A stretch of DNA of 64,000 bases from positions 1 through 64,000 of the forward strand of contig NZ_JAMGZJ010000069.1 of NCBI RefSeq assembly GCF_025564085.1, written 5' to 3'. Position 1 is the stretch's first letter; the number at the start of each line of letters is the position of its first letter. This document shows, in pieces, positions 47,090 through 57,303 of this stretch. The position numbers were made by a program, and so were the translations under genes. The notes under the pieces were generated by a model. That model was not told the origin of the DNA, did not search any database, and saw nothing but the letters and a program-made list of their open reading frames with translations. The DNA is from Silvania confinis (GTDB lineage Bacteria > Pseudomonadota > Gammaproteobacteria > Enterobacterales > Enterobacteriaceae).

Positions 47090-47225
47090 TCCCTGACATC
47101 CCGTCACACATAAATCCGGTGTCCTATAATTAAGTCATATTCCAGCAGATGTTAAATCCCTGATGCCTTACGCCCATCCTGAGAGAACGTTTCTGAACTG
47201 ATTTCGCAACTGCTCCTGCGCGCCA

Positions 47226-50200
47226 ATGTCGCATCAGAGCAACGCTATGAAAATGAACCCCAGGGCGTGGTTTAACCGCTCCCGTATTACGACGAATACT
47301 ACCGGACGCGTCACGTTTCCGGCTAACGATCCCGTAGGTGAAAACAATCTGCGCGCAGAACTGTTTTCGACAGCTCAGATGGAGCGCTACGGCCAGAAAC
47401 TGGCGCATACTCATCGATTATCCCCAGACAAACTGCCTTACTACCTCCTGAAACGGCTCGGCAACAACGAGGCAGCAATCACGCAAAACTGCTACGAAAT
47501 CAATGCTGGGAAAAAAACGAGTATCATGCCCGCCGGGGAGTGGCTGTTGGATAATTACTACTTGATTGAGGAACAAATCCGTATCGTTCGCCAGCACTTA
47601 CCGAAAAGTTTCGGCAAGGGTCTTCCGTCGCTGATTTCGCCACAGAACTGTCCACGAATTTACGATATTGCTTCAGAGGCTATCGCCCACGGTGATGGCC
47701 GCTGGGACACCGCCAGCCTGACCAGCTATATCACGGCCTATCAGCAGGTGACCCCTCTGACATTAGGCGAAGTCTGGGCCTTACCGGGTATGTTGCGCCT
47801 GGCACTGATTGAAAATCTTCGTCGTATCAGTATGGAAGTGGTAAAGGCGCAGCGAGAACGAAATCTGGCAGATACGTGGATAACAAGGCTTTTCGAATGT
47901 GCAGAGAGTGCCCCGGCTGATTTAATCATGGTGGTTGCCGACATGGCGCGCTCCCGTCCTCCGTTGAGCAGTGCATTTGTCGCAGAACTGGTGCGGCGCC
48001 TGCAGGGGCATGGCAATGCGTTGTCGTTACCTCTGACTTGGGTTGACCAGTGCCTCGCCGAACAAGGTGTCACAACCGAAGCTCTGATTCATATTTTCAA
48101 TCAACAGCTTGCTGCCAGCCAGCTTTCTGTCAGTAACAGCATCGCCGGGTTGCGTTTACTGAGCGAAACTAACTGGGCTGATTTCGCCGAGGCGATAAGC
48201 GTCGTCGAACAGGCATTACGCCATGATCCTGCCGGTATCTATCCCGAAATGCACTTTGATACGCGGGATCATTACCGCCATGTGATTGAGATTCTGGCAC
48301 GAGACAGTGGTTTCAGTGAGCTTGAGGTCGCCAGTCGGGTACTGGCTCTTACCGGGGAAAATGCTCCCGGCACGCCGGAGCATCATATTGGCTATTATCT
48401 GGTCGGCGAAGGACGTCAGCAGCTTGAAATTGATCTGTCGGCTGACACGTCAGCGCTCATTCGTCTGCGGCACAGTTTCAATCGTATATCCCTTCTGTCA
48501 TGGCTGGGCAGCCTGGGCCTGTTGACCACGGCCGCGACGGCGGGGATATTGCACGAAACCGCACTACAGGGCGCGGACTGGTTGTTGATTGTTGTGGCAT
48601 TGCCTTTGGTTATTGCTCTCAGCCAGTTAGTGAGCGATGTGCTGAGTGAGGCTACCACCCGTTTTCGGGTCCCACGTCCATTGCCGAGGATGGATTTTTC
48701 AGCCGGTATTCCTGCAGACAGGGCAACGATGGTCGTGATCCCCTGCATGCTGACCAGTCACGAAAGCATCTGCAAACTCCTCACCAGTCTTGAAGTGTGC
48801 TGGCTGGGCAACCAGAACGAAAACCTCTGTTTCGCTCTGCTTACCGATTTTGCTGATGCCGAAAATGAACCTTCACTGGAAAATAGTTCCCTTCTCAGAC
48901 AGGCGATCGCCGACACACAGGCGCTTAACCGGCGCTATCCATCCCGCCGTCCCCGCTTTTATCTGCTCCACCGGCAACCTGAATGGAACCCTGCTCAGGG
49001 AACCTGGATGGGCTATGAACGCAAGCGGGGAAAACTGGCGCTGTTGAACAGCTGGTTGCGCCAGCCTGCGGCGCAATTTGTCAGTGTGGCCGACCTGCCA
49101 GCGGAGCTTTTACCGGGTTACATTAAATATGTCATCACGCTGGACAGTGACACGGTTCTGCCACGCGACACGGTGCATAAACTGGTCGCGACGATGGCGC
49201 ATCCGCTCAACAAACCAGTGTATGACCCGATACGCCGCAGGGTGGTCAAAGGGTTCGGCATTCTGCAGCCAGGCCTGGCGGAGGAGATGCCCCGCAACGG
49301 CCAGGGGCGTTATGCCGCTATGCGCAGCAGCGCCCCGGGCAATAACCCTTATTCAATGATGTCGTCCGATATCTATCAGGATCTCTTTGGGGAAGGATCG
49401 TTCGTAGGCAAGGGGATTTATGATGTCGATATCTTTGTTGAGGCCACCGCCAACACTTGCCCTGAAAACCTGGTGCTCAGCCATGATTTACTCGAGGGGT
49501 GCTACGCGCGATCGGGGCTGTTAAGTGAGGTCTTACTCTACGAGCAGTATCCCAATAACTATCTTTCGGATGTCGCACGTCGTACACGCTGGATCCGGGG
49601 AGACTGGCAACTGTTGAACTGGTTAAAACCACGCGTCAGAAAAGCGGATGGAACCCTGGATAACAATCCCTTGTCCGCGCTCTCTTACTGGAAATTACTT
49701 GATAATCTGCGTCGCAGTCTGGTCGCACCCTCTTTACTGATGTTGCTCTTTTTCACCCTGCTATGGGCGCCCAACACCTTTTACTGGCTTGGCGTGCTGG
49801 CGCTGATATGGCTATTGCCTGCCATACTCAGCATCACCTGTGACCTCCTGCATAAACCCCTTCGTCGCCCCCTGAAGCAGCATCTGTTGCGGGTCGCTAC
49901 TGTAACGCTGAAACGCCTGTCGGGTATCGGGCTGAATGTTGCCATACTCCCGCACGAAGCCGGATATTCGATGTATGCGATTGGCGTGACGCTATGGCGT
50001 ATGAGGGTAAGCCACCGCAACCTGATTCAGTGGACCAGCCACGGCCTGGACAGCAATCAGGTCAGAATTTCGCCTGGTCGTTTTTATCAGGCGATGTGGC
50101 TGAACATCGTGGGTGGAGTGGCACTCACGATGCTGACCGTACATTTTGCACCGCAACTGCTGGCGATCGCTTTGCCGATCACGATGCTATGGTGTCTGGC

Positions 50201-53200
50201 TCCCCTGTTGATGAGCTGGCTGAGCCGCCAGCCCGTGCGTAAGGCATTTGCGCCGAACCCGGAGCAAAAACAGCTGTTACGCCAGACCAGCCGCGAAATT
50301 TGGGCATTTTTTGAAACCTTTGTCACGGAGCATGAGAACTGGCTTCCGCCTGATAACTATCAGGAAATACCGAAACCAACGGTGGCTCATCGTACTTCCC
50401 CCACCAACATTGGCCTCTCCCTGATGGCCAACCTGACGGCCTGGGATTTTGGCTACCTGCCCGGCGGAGAGGTACTGCAGCGGGTGACGCTCACACTCGA
50501 CACCCTGGATAAAATGGAACACTTTCGGGGTCATCTCTATAACTGGTATGACACCCGTACGCTGGCCCCACTCAGCCCACGCTATGTTTCAAGCGTCGAC
50601 AGCGGCAATATGGCCGGTCATTTACTGACCCTGCGTGAAGGGCTGTCCGCCATGCGACATCAGCCTGTTTTAAACCCCGAACAGGTACTGGCCGGGCTGA
50701 ACGATACGCTGGATATTCTGGAGAAACAGTGGGGCCAGAGTGCACCTGCCAGCCTTCGACTGCTGCGTAAACACTGTCTGAGCACCGTGTTGCTGCGTCC
50801 GCCAGCGCTTTTCAGCGAGCTGAAAAAAATGCGGACCCAGTGCAACCATCTGACCGCGCAATGTCATCAGGAAAATCCCCTTCTGCTGCGCTGGACAAGG
50901 CATCTGGAGCATCAGCTGGTCCAGCTTTGCCACGAATGGTCACTCCTGCTCGGCTGGTTACCCCCCTCCTGGGATGAACAGACGCTGCCGACGCTGAACT
51001 GGCTTGCCCGCGCGACCTTTACCGGGGAAGGGACCCCTCCGGCGTCTGTGTCGGCCCATGCACAAATGCGGCTGAAAATTATCACCGAGCTTGAACAGCG
51101 GCTGGATGAACATGCGCGGATGGATTTCGCCTTTCTGTACAGTGAAGCAACCAGTCTGCTCTGCGTCGGCTATAACTGCGACACGAATACGGCCGACAAG
51201 AGCCACTACGATCTTTTGCCATCGGAAATCCGCCTGACTAGTTTTCTCGCCATTGCGACCAATCAGTTGCCGCTGAAAAGCTGGTATGCGCTGGGGCGGC
51301 TGTTTACCACCATTGATAATGAAACTGCCCTGATGTCATGGAGCGGTTCGATGTTTGAATACCTGATGCCGAATCTGGTGATGCCCACCTTGCCCGCTAG
51401 TTTGCTTGATGAGATGAGTCAGTCTGCAGTGATGCGCCAGATACACTGGGGCAAAGAGCGCGGGGTACCCTGGGGGGTATCAGAATCGGGCTATCATGCT
51501 TTTGATGTGCAGCGAAATTATCAATATCAGGCATTTGGCGTGCCTGGCCTCGGACTGCGTCGGGGGCTTGCCGATGATATGGTCGTCGCACCCTACGCCA
51601 CGCTGTTGGCGCTGCTGGTCGCGCCACAGAAAGCCTGTGAAAACCTGTTCAGATTGCAGAAAACTGGCGCCCACGGCGAATACGGTTTTTATGAAGCGCT
51701 GGACTATACCCCCTCACGCCTCGCAACCGGTCAACTGTTTGCGGTGGTGCAGTCCTGGATGGCGCATCATCAGGGTATGGCCTTTCAGGCGCTGGCCCAC
51801 GTGCTGCTTGACGCCCCGATGACAGAGCGGTTCATGTCCAGTACCGTCTTCCGGTCCGCGAGTCTGCTGTTACAGGAGCGTGTGCCGGATTCGGTCGATC
51901 TTTACAGCCCGCGCCGACATTTTGAATCTCATGAGGGAAGGGTCAAACCCGTTCGCTATGAACCCCGTATTTTCAACGGGGTAGACACCCCGGCCCCGGA
52001 AATTCAGCTGTTATCCAACAGCCATTATCACCTGATGTTGACCACAGGAGGTGGGGGCTATAGCCGCTGGAACGATATTGCCCTTACGCGCTGGCGCAGT
52101 GATACCACCCGGGATAACTGGGGGGCATTCTGCTATATCCGTGATATGCAAACAGGCGAGGTATGGAGCAATACCTGGCAACCGACAGGCAACGCGACCG
52201 GACATGAAGAGGAAGTCATATTTACCGATGCAGGCGCTGAATTCAGACGCCTCTTCGGGGCGCTCAGCGTTAAAACCCAGGTTGTGGTCTCACCGGAGGA
52301 TGATATTGAACTGCGGAGGCTCACCCTGGTTCATCGGGGCCGCCTGCCGCGCGTGCTGGAACTGACTACCTATGCCGAAGTGGTCCTGGCGCCTGACGCC
52401 AGCGATCGGGCGCATCCCGCGTTCAGCAATTTGTTTATTCAGACTGAGCTTAATCCTGAGCGTGACGCCATTCTTTGCCACCGGCGCCCGCGCTCACCGA
52501 ACGAAAGGAGTCCCTGCCTGTTTCACATGATGGTGGTGCGCGGCGATCACTCCAGAAGCGTCTCGTTTGAAACGGACAGGGCGAAATTTCTTGGGCGCGG
52601 AAGAGGTCCTCAGGATGCTCTGGCGATCGGCGGAAGCGGGGCGCTCAGCAACACGTCGGGGTCCGTGCTGGACCCCATTCTGGCGATACGCCACGCTATC
52701 ACTCTGCAGCCCGGCCAGCCGGTCACAATTGATATCGTTTATGGCATTAGCGAAAGTCGCCAGCAAAGTCTGGCGTTGCTGGAAAAGTATCGCGACTATC
52801 CTATCGCTGATCGCGTTTTTGAGCTGGCCTGGTCTCATAGTCTGGTGGTCTTACGCCAGATGAACGCCAGTGAAGATGATGCCACCTTGTTTAATCGTCT
52901 TGCCAGCGCAGTACTTTACCCCCGCCAGGAGTTGCGCGCAGAGAGCCAGATTATCAGCCGTAACCGACGCGGTCAGTCCGGTCTATGGGGGTGGGCGATT
53001 TCAGGGGATCTGCCGATAGTCCTGCTCAGCGTTACCAGCGAGGAGTGTATTGCCGACGTAACTACCCTCATTCAGGCACACCGGTACTGGCGGCTGAAAG
53101 GCCTGGAGGTGGACTTAGTGGTCCTTAATAACAGCCCCGGGGGTTACCAGCAGGGATTACAAAATCAGATTATGGATTTAATTTATGCCGGTTCCGAAGC

Positions 53201-55829
53201 CAGTCTGCTGGATAAAGCGGGCGGGCTTTTTATCCGTGTTGGTGAGCATCTCTCCGCCGAAGATAAGTTGCTTTTGATGAGCGTGGCCTGTCTTTATCTC
53301 GATGACCGTGCGGGCGGGCTTAATGAACAGCTTAATCAGCGTATTCATACGTTAAAACCACCGGCCAGGGCATTCATTCCGCACAAGGTGCCGGAGAGTA
53401 ATCAACATACAGACTGGTCACCCGATACCAGCCAGTTGCGCCATTTCAACGGGTTCGGTGGATTTTCTCAGGACGGCCGGGAATATCAGATTGTCCTCAG
53501 AGAACGCGAGTTAACACCGGCCCCCTGGTCAAACGTACTGGCAAATGCCTGTTTCGGCAGCGTAATTTCGGAGGCGGGGCAGGCCTATAGCTGGTTTGAA
53601 AATGCCCATGAATTCAGGTTAACGCCGTGGGAAAACGATCCGGTGAGCGATCGAAGCGGTGAAGCGTTTTATCTGCGCGATGACGAGAGCGGTGAGTGCT
53701 GGTCACCGACCATCTTGCCTGTTCGCGGGAGGGGGGATTATCTGGCGCGCCATGGGTTTGGCTACAGTGTGTTTGCCCATCGGGAGAGCGGTATAGACAG
53801 CGAACTGACAGTGCTGGTTGCCGAAAAAGCGCCGGTTAAAGTGGCGATCCTGACGCTGAGTAACAATTCGGGGCGCACACGCAAACTGTCCATCACCGGT
53901 TATGTCGAGTGGACGCTCGGGGAATCACGAACCCGCTCCGCCCCCCACATCGTGACGCACATGGCCAGTCTCCCCGGCGGTTGCGGTGTGATGGCGAACA
54001 ACTTTTATGGTGATAACGGTAGCGGGCGGACTGCATTCTTTGCCGTCAGCGGGAGTGACAATTCCCTGACGGGGGATCGCCGGGAGTTTATTGGCCGTAA
54101 TGGTTCTCTGCAAAATCCCTCCGCCATGAAACTGCGCAAACTCTCGGGTAAAACAGGTGCCGGTCTCGATCCCTGCGGGGCGGTACAGTCAGCGGCCACG
54201 TTCATTGATGGTGACCAGAGGACGTTTATTTTTGTCCTTGGCGCAGAGGAAACGCCTGCCCGGGCTCAGGAGACGCTTGTTCACTATCTTAATGAGGAGA
54301 CGGTCCGCCAGGAACTGAACCGGGTTCACCACCACTGGCACAATGTGCTGGATAAAATCGTGGTCACTACCCCCGACACCAGCGTTGATTTACTGGTCAA
54401 CGGCTGGCTGCTGTACCAGACGGTAGCCTGTCGCCTGATGGCTCGCAGCGGTTACTACCAGTCCGGCGGGGCAGTGGGTTTTCGCGATCAGTTGCAGGAT
54501 ACGCTGGCACTGTGTCATGCCGATCCGAACCGGATGCGCGACCAGATAGTGCTGTGCGCATCACGGCAATTTCTCGAAGGGGATGTACAACACTGGTGGC
54601 ATCCTCCCCATGGCAACGGCGTACGCACAAGCTGTTCTGATGACTATCTCTGGCTGCCGCTCGCAGTTTGCCACTATGTGGAAACGACGGGAGACATCGA
54701 CGTGCTGGACATTCGCATAGCCTATCTGGAAGGTCGTCCGCTCCAGCCTGGTGAAGAGTCTGTCTACGATACCCCTGTGATCAGTGATACCGAAGAGACG
54801 CTATGGTTACACTGCGTCAAAGCAATTCAGCATGGACTGAGGTTCGGGGTGCATGGTCTGCCGCTGATCGGGGCGGGTGACTGGAATGACGGCATGAACC
54901 GGGTCGGCATTGAAGGTAAAGGTGAAAGCGTCTGGCTGGGCTTTTTCCTGTATGACATTTTGCAGCGTTTTGCGGCGCTGGCGGAGCGCAGACGGGATGA
55001 CAGTATCGCGTTGATCTGCCGTTCGCAGGCCCTGCGCCTGCAAAAAAATCTCGACGCACACGCCTGGGATGGAGAATGGTTCCGTCGCGCGTATTTTGAC
55101 GATGGTACGCCTCTGGGGTCGAAAGCCTCACAGGACTGCCGGATTGATGCGATCGCCCAAAGCTGGTCTGTACTGTCCGGCGCCGCCAGCCCGACCCGTA
55201 GCGTCCGGGCCATGCAGGCGCTGGACAAGTACCTTGTGGATAATGAGGGTGGGCTGATTAAACTGTTAACCCCTCCTTTCGATGGGCACGGGCCAAATCC
55301 GGGTTACATTCAGGGGTACCTGCCCGGTGTCCGGGAAAACGGGGGGCAGTATACGCATGGCGCCATCTGGGCCGTGATGGCATTTGCCCGAATGGGAAAC
55401 ACCGCGCGCGCGTGGCAACTGTGGTCGATAATCAACCCCATAAACCACACACTGGATGCAGAAGGCGTAGCCATTTATAAAGCGGAGCCGTATGTCATGA
55501 GTGCCGATGTCTACAGCGTCGCACCACATACCGGACGTGCCGGATGGAGTTGGTACACCGGTTCCGCAGGCTGGGCCTACCGACTTCTTACAGAGGAGTT
55601 ACTGGGGATAAAACGTTCCGGTACGGATTTTACCCTGCATGCGCGATTGCCGGATGAGTGGCCGTCTTTTGCTATGACATATCAACATGGCGAAAGCCAT
55701 TATCAGATTAGGGTTTCACGCGGTGACGAGGAATATCAGGTCACACTGGATGGCGTCGTTCTGCCAGACGACAGAATTCCTCTGCTGGATGATGGACAAA
55801 CCCATACCGTTGAAATTGTTCAGAACTGA
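47226..55829 (+). CDS. Cyclic beta-1,2-glucan synthase (NdvB/ChvB/Cgs type)
   Basis: A 2,867-residue giant inner-membrane enzyme, full length for the family. Membrane helices cluster at about 425-480, 830-875 and 955-1000. Between them lies the GT84 glycosyltransferase: MVVIPCMLTSHESICKLL (about 502), TLDSDTVLPRDT (DSD near 640) and RTRWIRGDWQLLNWL (near 783). A glycoamylase/cyclising region follows (about 1060-1500: WDFGYLPGGEVLQRV, GVPWGVSESGYHAFDV, LADDMVVAPYATLL). The C-terminal ~1,250 residues are a GH94 phosphorylase-like part with GAGDWNDGMNRVG (Asp near 2552). It makes beta-1,2-glucan from UDP-glucose on a protein primer, controls length and cyclises it. No gene for a dedicated exporter (NdvA/ChvA) is nearby. 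The start could be 47226 or ATGs 21-27 bases downstream; none has a strong ribosome site. Confidence 0.93.
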   Translation: MSHQSNAMKMNPRAWFNRSRITTNTTGRVTFPANDPVGENNLRAELFSTAQMERYGQKLAHTHRLSPDKLPYYLLKRLGNNEAAITQNCYEINAGKKTSIMPAGEWLLDNYYLIEEQIRIVRQHLPKSFGKGLPSLISPQNCPRIYDIASEAIAHGDGRWDTASLTSYITAYQQVTPLTLGEVWALPGMLRLALIENLRRISMEVVKAQRERNLADTWITRLFECAESAPADLIMVVADMARSRPPLSSAFVAELVRRLQGHGNALSLPLTWVDQCLAEQGVTTEALIHIFNQQLAASQLSVSNSIAGLRLLSETNWADFAEAISVVEQALRHDPAGIYPEMHFDTRDHYRHVIEILARDSGFSELEVASRVLALTGENAPGTPEHHIGYYLVGEGRQQLEIDLSADTSALIRLRHSFNRISLLSWLGSLGLLTTAATAGILHETALQGADWLLIVVALPLVIALSQLVSDVLSEATTRFRVPRPLPRMDFSAGIPADRATMVVIPCMLTSHESICKLLTSLEVCWLGNQNENLCFALLTDFADAENEPSLENSSLLRQAIADTQALNRRYPSRRPRFYLLHRQPEWNPAQGTWMGYERKRGKLALLNSWLRQPAAQFVSVADLPAELLPGYIKYVITLDSDTVLPRDTVHKLVATMAHPLNKPVYDPIRRRVVKGFGILQPGLAEEMPRNGQGRYAAMRSSAPGNNPYSMMSSDIYQDLFGEGSFVGKGIYDVDIFVEATANTCPENLVLSHDLLEGCYARSGLLSEVLLYEQYPNNYLSDVARRTRWIRGDWQLLNWLKPRVRKADGTLDNNPLSALSYWKLLDNLRRSLVAPSLLMLLFFTLLWAPNTFYWLGVLALIWLLPAILSITCDLLHKPLRRPLKQHLLRVATVTLKRLSGIGLNVAILPHEAGYSMYAIGVTLWRMRVSHRNLIQWTSHGLDSNQVRISPGRFYQAMWLNIVGGVALTMLTVHFAPQLLAIALPITMLWCLAPLLMSWLSRQPVRKAFAPNPEQKQLLRQTSREIWAFFETFVTEHENWLPPDNYQEIPKPTVAHRTSPTNIGLSLMANLTAWDFGYLPGGEVLQRVTLTLDTLDKMEHFRGHLYNWYDTRTLAPLSPRYVSSVDSGNMAGHLLTLREGLSAMRHQPVLNPEQVLAGLNDTLDILEKQWGQSAPASLRLLRKHCLSTVLLRPPALFSELKKMRTQCNHLTAQCHQENPLLLRWTRHLEHQLVQLCHEWSLLLGWLPPSWDEQTLPTLNWLARATFTGEGTPPASVSAHAQMRLKIITELEQRLDEHARMDFAFLYSEATSLLCVGYNCDTNTADKSHYDLLPSEIRLTSFLAIATNQLPLKSWYALGRLFTTIDNETALMSWSGSMFEYLMPNLVMPTLPASLLDEMSQSAVMRQIHWGKERGVPWGVSESGYHAFDVQRNYQYQAFGVPGLGLRRGLADDMVVAPYATLLALLVAPQKACENLFRLQKTGAHGEYGFYEALDYTPSRLATGQLFAVVQSWMAHHQGMAFQALAHVLLDAPMTERFMSSTVFRSASLLLQERVPDSVDLYSPRRHFESHEGRVKPVRYEPRIFNGVDTPAPEIQLLSNSHYHLMLTTGGGGYSRWNDIALTRWRSDTTRDNWGAFCYIRDMQTGEVWSNTWQPTGNATGHEEEVIFTDAGAEFRRLFGALSVKTQVVVSPEDDIELRRLTLVHRGRLPRVLELTTYAEVVLAPDASDRAHPAFSNLFIQTELNPERDAILCHRRPRSPNERSPCLFHMMVVRGDHSRSVSFETDRAKFLGRGRGPQDALAIGGSGALSNTSGSVLDPILAIRHAITLQPGQPVTIDIVYGISESRQQSLALLEKYRDYPIADRVFELAWSHSLVVLRQMNASEDDATLFNRLASAVLYPRQELRAESQIISRNRRGQSGLWGWAISGDLPIVLLSVTSEECIADVTTLIQAHRYWRLKGLEVDLVVLNNSPGGYQQGLQNQIMDLIYAGSEASLLDKAGGLFIRVGEHLSAEDKLLLMSVACLYLDDRAGGLNEQLNQRIHTLKPPARAFIPHKVPESNQHTDWSPDTSQLRHFNGFGGFSQDGREYQIVLRERELTPAPWSNVLANACFGSVISEAGQAYSWFENAHEFRLTPWENDPVSDRSGEAFYLRDDESGECWSPTILPVRGRGDYLARHGFGYSVFAHRESGIDSELTVLVAEKAPVKVAILTLSNNSGRTRKLSITGYVEWTLGESRTRSAPHIVTHMASLPGGCGVMANNFYGDNGSGRTAFFAVSGSDNSLTGDRREFIGRNGSLQNPSAMKLRKLSGKTGAGLDPCGAVQSAATFIDGDQRTFIFVLGAEETPARAQETLVHYLNEETVRQELNRVHHHWHNVLDKIVVTTPDTSVDLLVNGWLLYQTVACRLMARSGYYQSGGAVGFRDQLQDTLALCHADPNRMRDQIVLCASRQFLEGDVQHWWHPPHGNGVRTSCSDDYLWLPLAVCHYVETTGDIDVLDIRIAYLEGRPLQPGEESVYDTPVISDTEETLWLHCVKAIQHGLRFGVHGLPLIGAGDWNDGMNRVGIEGKGESVWLGFFLYDILQRFAALAERRRDDSIALICRSQALRLQKNLDAHAWDGEWFRRAYFDDGTPLGSKASQDCRIDAIAQSWSVLSGAASPTRSVRAMQALDKYLVDNEGGLIKLLTPPFDGHGPNPGYIQGYLPGVRENGGQYTHGAIWAVMAFARMGNTARAWQLWSIINPINHTLDAEGVAIYKAEPYVMSADVYSVAPHTGRAGWSWYTGSAGWAYRLLTEELLGIKRSGTDFTLHARLPDEWPSFAMTYQHGESHYQIRVSRGDEEYQVTLDGVVLPDDRIPLLDDGQTHTVEIVQN

Positions 55830-55848
55830 CACTGGCTAAAATGACGCA

Positions 55849-56082
55849 TTAACACCTGCCGTTAGTGCGCTGATTATCTCTGAGAACCTCAATTGCGGTC
55901 TGCATGGCGATTTTATTATCCCTTCTTTTTTGCTTATCCTGCATCACTTGGAGGTAATCAAGCAACGTCCGGGTGTTAATCGGCCTGCCTTGTTTACCTA
56001 CAGCCAGCACTGCTTCACCAAGTATAATTTTCACTGGCGGCAGTTGTGCCGGATACCAGTCAAGGGTGTCTTCTGATTTCAT
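55849..56082 (-). CDS. AriR/YmgB-like small protein (Rcs-connector family)
   Basis: A 77-residue protein. The segment ILGEAVLAVGKQGRPINTRTLLDYLQ, followed by an amphipathic helix (IAMQTAIEVLRDNQRT), matches the size and pattern of the YcgZ/YmgA/AriR family (EESAVLGQAVTNLM, then a helix ending in an IVL core). E. coli members relay stress to the Rcs phosphorelay and repress biofilm genes. It is convergent with the glucan synthase, their stops 20 bp apart. The family call is by eye and moderate. A start at ATG 56082 follows AGGAATTCATA. Confidence 0.5.
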   Translation of the reverse strand: MKSEDTLDWYPAQLPPVKIILGEAVLAVGKQGRPINTRTLLDYLQVMQDKQKRRDNKIAMQTAIEVLRDNQRTNGRC

Positions 56083-56489
56083 TATGAATTCCTCATGGGA
56101 TTGTATTCTACCATAATTATTATGCCCGATCTTCGGGTGCCGTATTCTTATTTAGTCACAAACCCACACAACATAGCCCAAAAGTTCTTGTGTAAAGGTG
56201 TATAATAAGTATTGCACTCTAAATATTATTGTTTGTGTATTGCGAAAGCGGATTCTGGAATTTCAAAGAGTGATTGGGCCATGTTGCCTCCACGTTGTGC
56301 CCCCACAGGGGAAATCAGGAATAATTTAAATTTCAAAAAGATGTGCTTTTGAGATTTTCTTCATGTGGCTGTTATTACGGCCGCCAGCGTTTTTGTGTTT
56401 CAGAGGTTGATCGCACCTCCTGAGTGAATGACAACGAAACGATAAAGTTACAGTACCGTTGTGTTGTTGCTGTTATAAAGGTAAAACGC

Positions 56490-56762
56490 ATGAAGTCAAA
56501 AAAAGTTGTTTTTATTGAGGGGGATATAATTTTCAGTCGCGTATCGGGAGAGACAGGCAGCCCTTTCTGCATTCATATTATTCGATTCAAAAATGGCAAA
56601 TATGCCATCATTCGGGCTGCTTCTGGGATATGTTTCAAACCCGGTGACATTCTTCAACGAACCGACAACGAATGGTTGTGTGACTATAGGAAAATCCGTC
56701 TTCTTCCCTTTGAATATCTCAACGAGGAAGAATCCAGAAGACAATTTATTGAATGTTATTAA
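56490..56762 (+). CDS. Hypothetical small protein
   Basis: About 90 residues from MKSKKVVFIEGDIIFSRVSG, chosen over an upstream ATG at 56424. It is compact and beta-rich (FCIHIIRFKNGKYAIIRAASG, FKPGDILQRTDNEWLCDYRK) with a charged C-terminus and no signal peptide. I do not recognise a family. It lies in an AT-rich stretch; the 56,083-56,423 region before it shows no gene. Codon use and the clean frame make it plausible, but it could be a decayed cargo gene. Confidence 0.4.
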   Translation: MKSKKVVFIEGDIIFSRVSGETGSPFCIHIIRFKNGKYAIIRAASGICFKPGDILQRTDNEWLCDYRKIRLLPFEYLNEEESRRQFIECY

Positions 56763-56784
56763 TGCTTCATGAAACTTCTGATTG

Positions 56785-57040
56785 GAGCCTGTCAGTAATT
56801 CTGTGTAACTGCCCACTCGTTAAAGGTGATCGCTCAGGCGGTCACCGAACTCGATAATAAAACGACTCATTGCCAGCCGCCAGTTATGGATCGGCATACT
56901 CCATTTTTTCGACGCGTCCTTGATCGCCAGATAAATAACCTTTCTCACCGAGTCATCCGTCGGGAACACCTTGCGTTTTTTAATCGCTGCCCGGATCACG
57001 CTGTTCAGCGATTCGATAGCGTTCGTGGTGTAGATACCCA
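56785..57040 (-). mobile_element. IS256-family transposase 3-prime remnant
   Basis: The frame to the stop at 56820 encodes the C-terminus of an IS256-type transposase: GIYTTNAIESLNSVIRAAIK, KKRKVFPTDDSVRKVIYLAI, DASKKWSMPIHNWRLAMSRF. The catalytic part upstream is missing; the fragment is fused at about 57,040 to a JAB-domain gene. The sequence beyond the stop (GGAGCCTGTCAGTAATTC near 56,787) may be the IS terminal repeat. Confidence 0.85.
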
Positions 57041-57303
57041 AGAGCATTTGCCTCCTGAATCTCCTTCTTGCAGCGTTCAGGGTCTAACTCAAGCCATGTT
57101 CGCCCTGATTTGTCTGCTTTGTGTGGTGCTGTTGCAAGCGACAAAATGATGCCGCATGGATGAGCGGGGTCGACAAAAAGCTGCCCCCCTCGTTCATGTC
57201 CTCCACTTACTTGCCGGTTACAGCGAAAAATATCAGCCACGGAGTGGGAGACCAGTAAAACGCCCTCAACATCGGCCCATTTCCAACTCCAGGTAACCTC
57301 CAT
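57041..57303 (-). pseudogene. Truncated JAB/MPN (Mov34, Cap3-like) isopeptidase gene
   Basis: The first ~88 residues of a JAB/MPN metalloprotease: EGVLLVSHSVADIFRCNRQV, then HERGGQLFVDP (with the conserved Glu of the active site), IILSLATAPHKADKSGRTWL and ELDPERCKKEIQEANALG. In family members the next segment carries the HxHP zinc motif; here it is replaced by the IS256 fragment, so the catalytic site is lost. Such proteases (TIGR02256-type) occur in CBASS as Cap3 and in ubiquitin-like antiphage operons, together with E1/E2 proteins. No cyclase, E1 or E2 gene remains. Confidence 0.65.

Noticed and set aside
47130..47414. 94-residue minus-strand frame overlapping the synthase start
   Set aside because: Antisense overlap with the N-terminus of the glucan synthase and no recognisable sequence.
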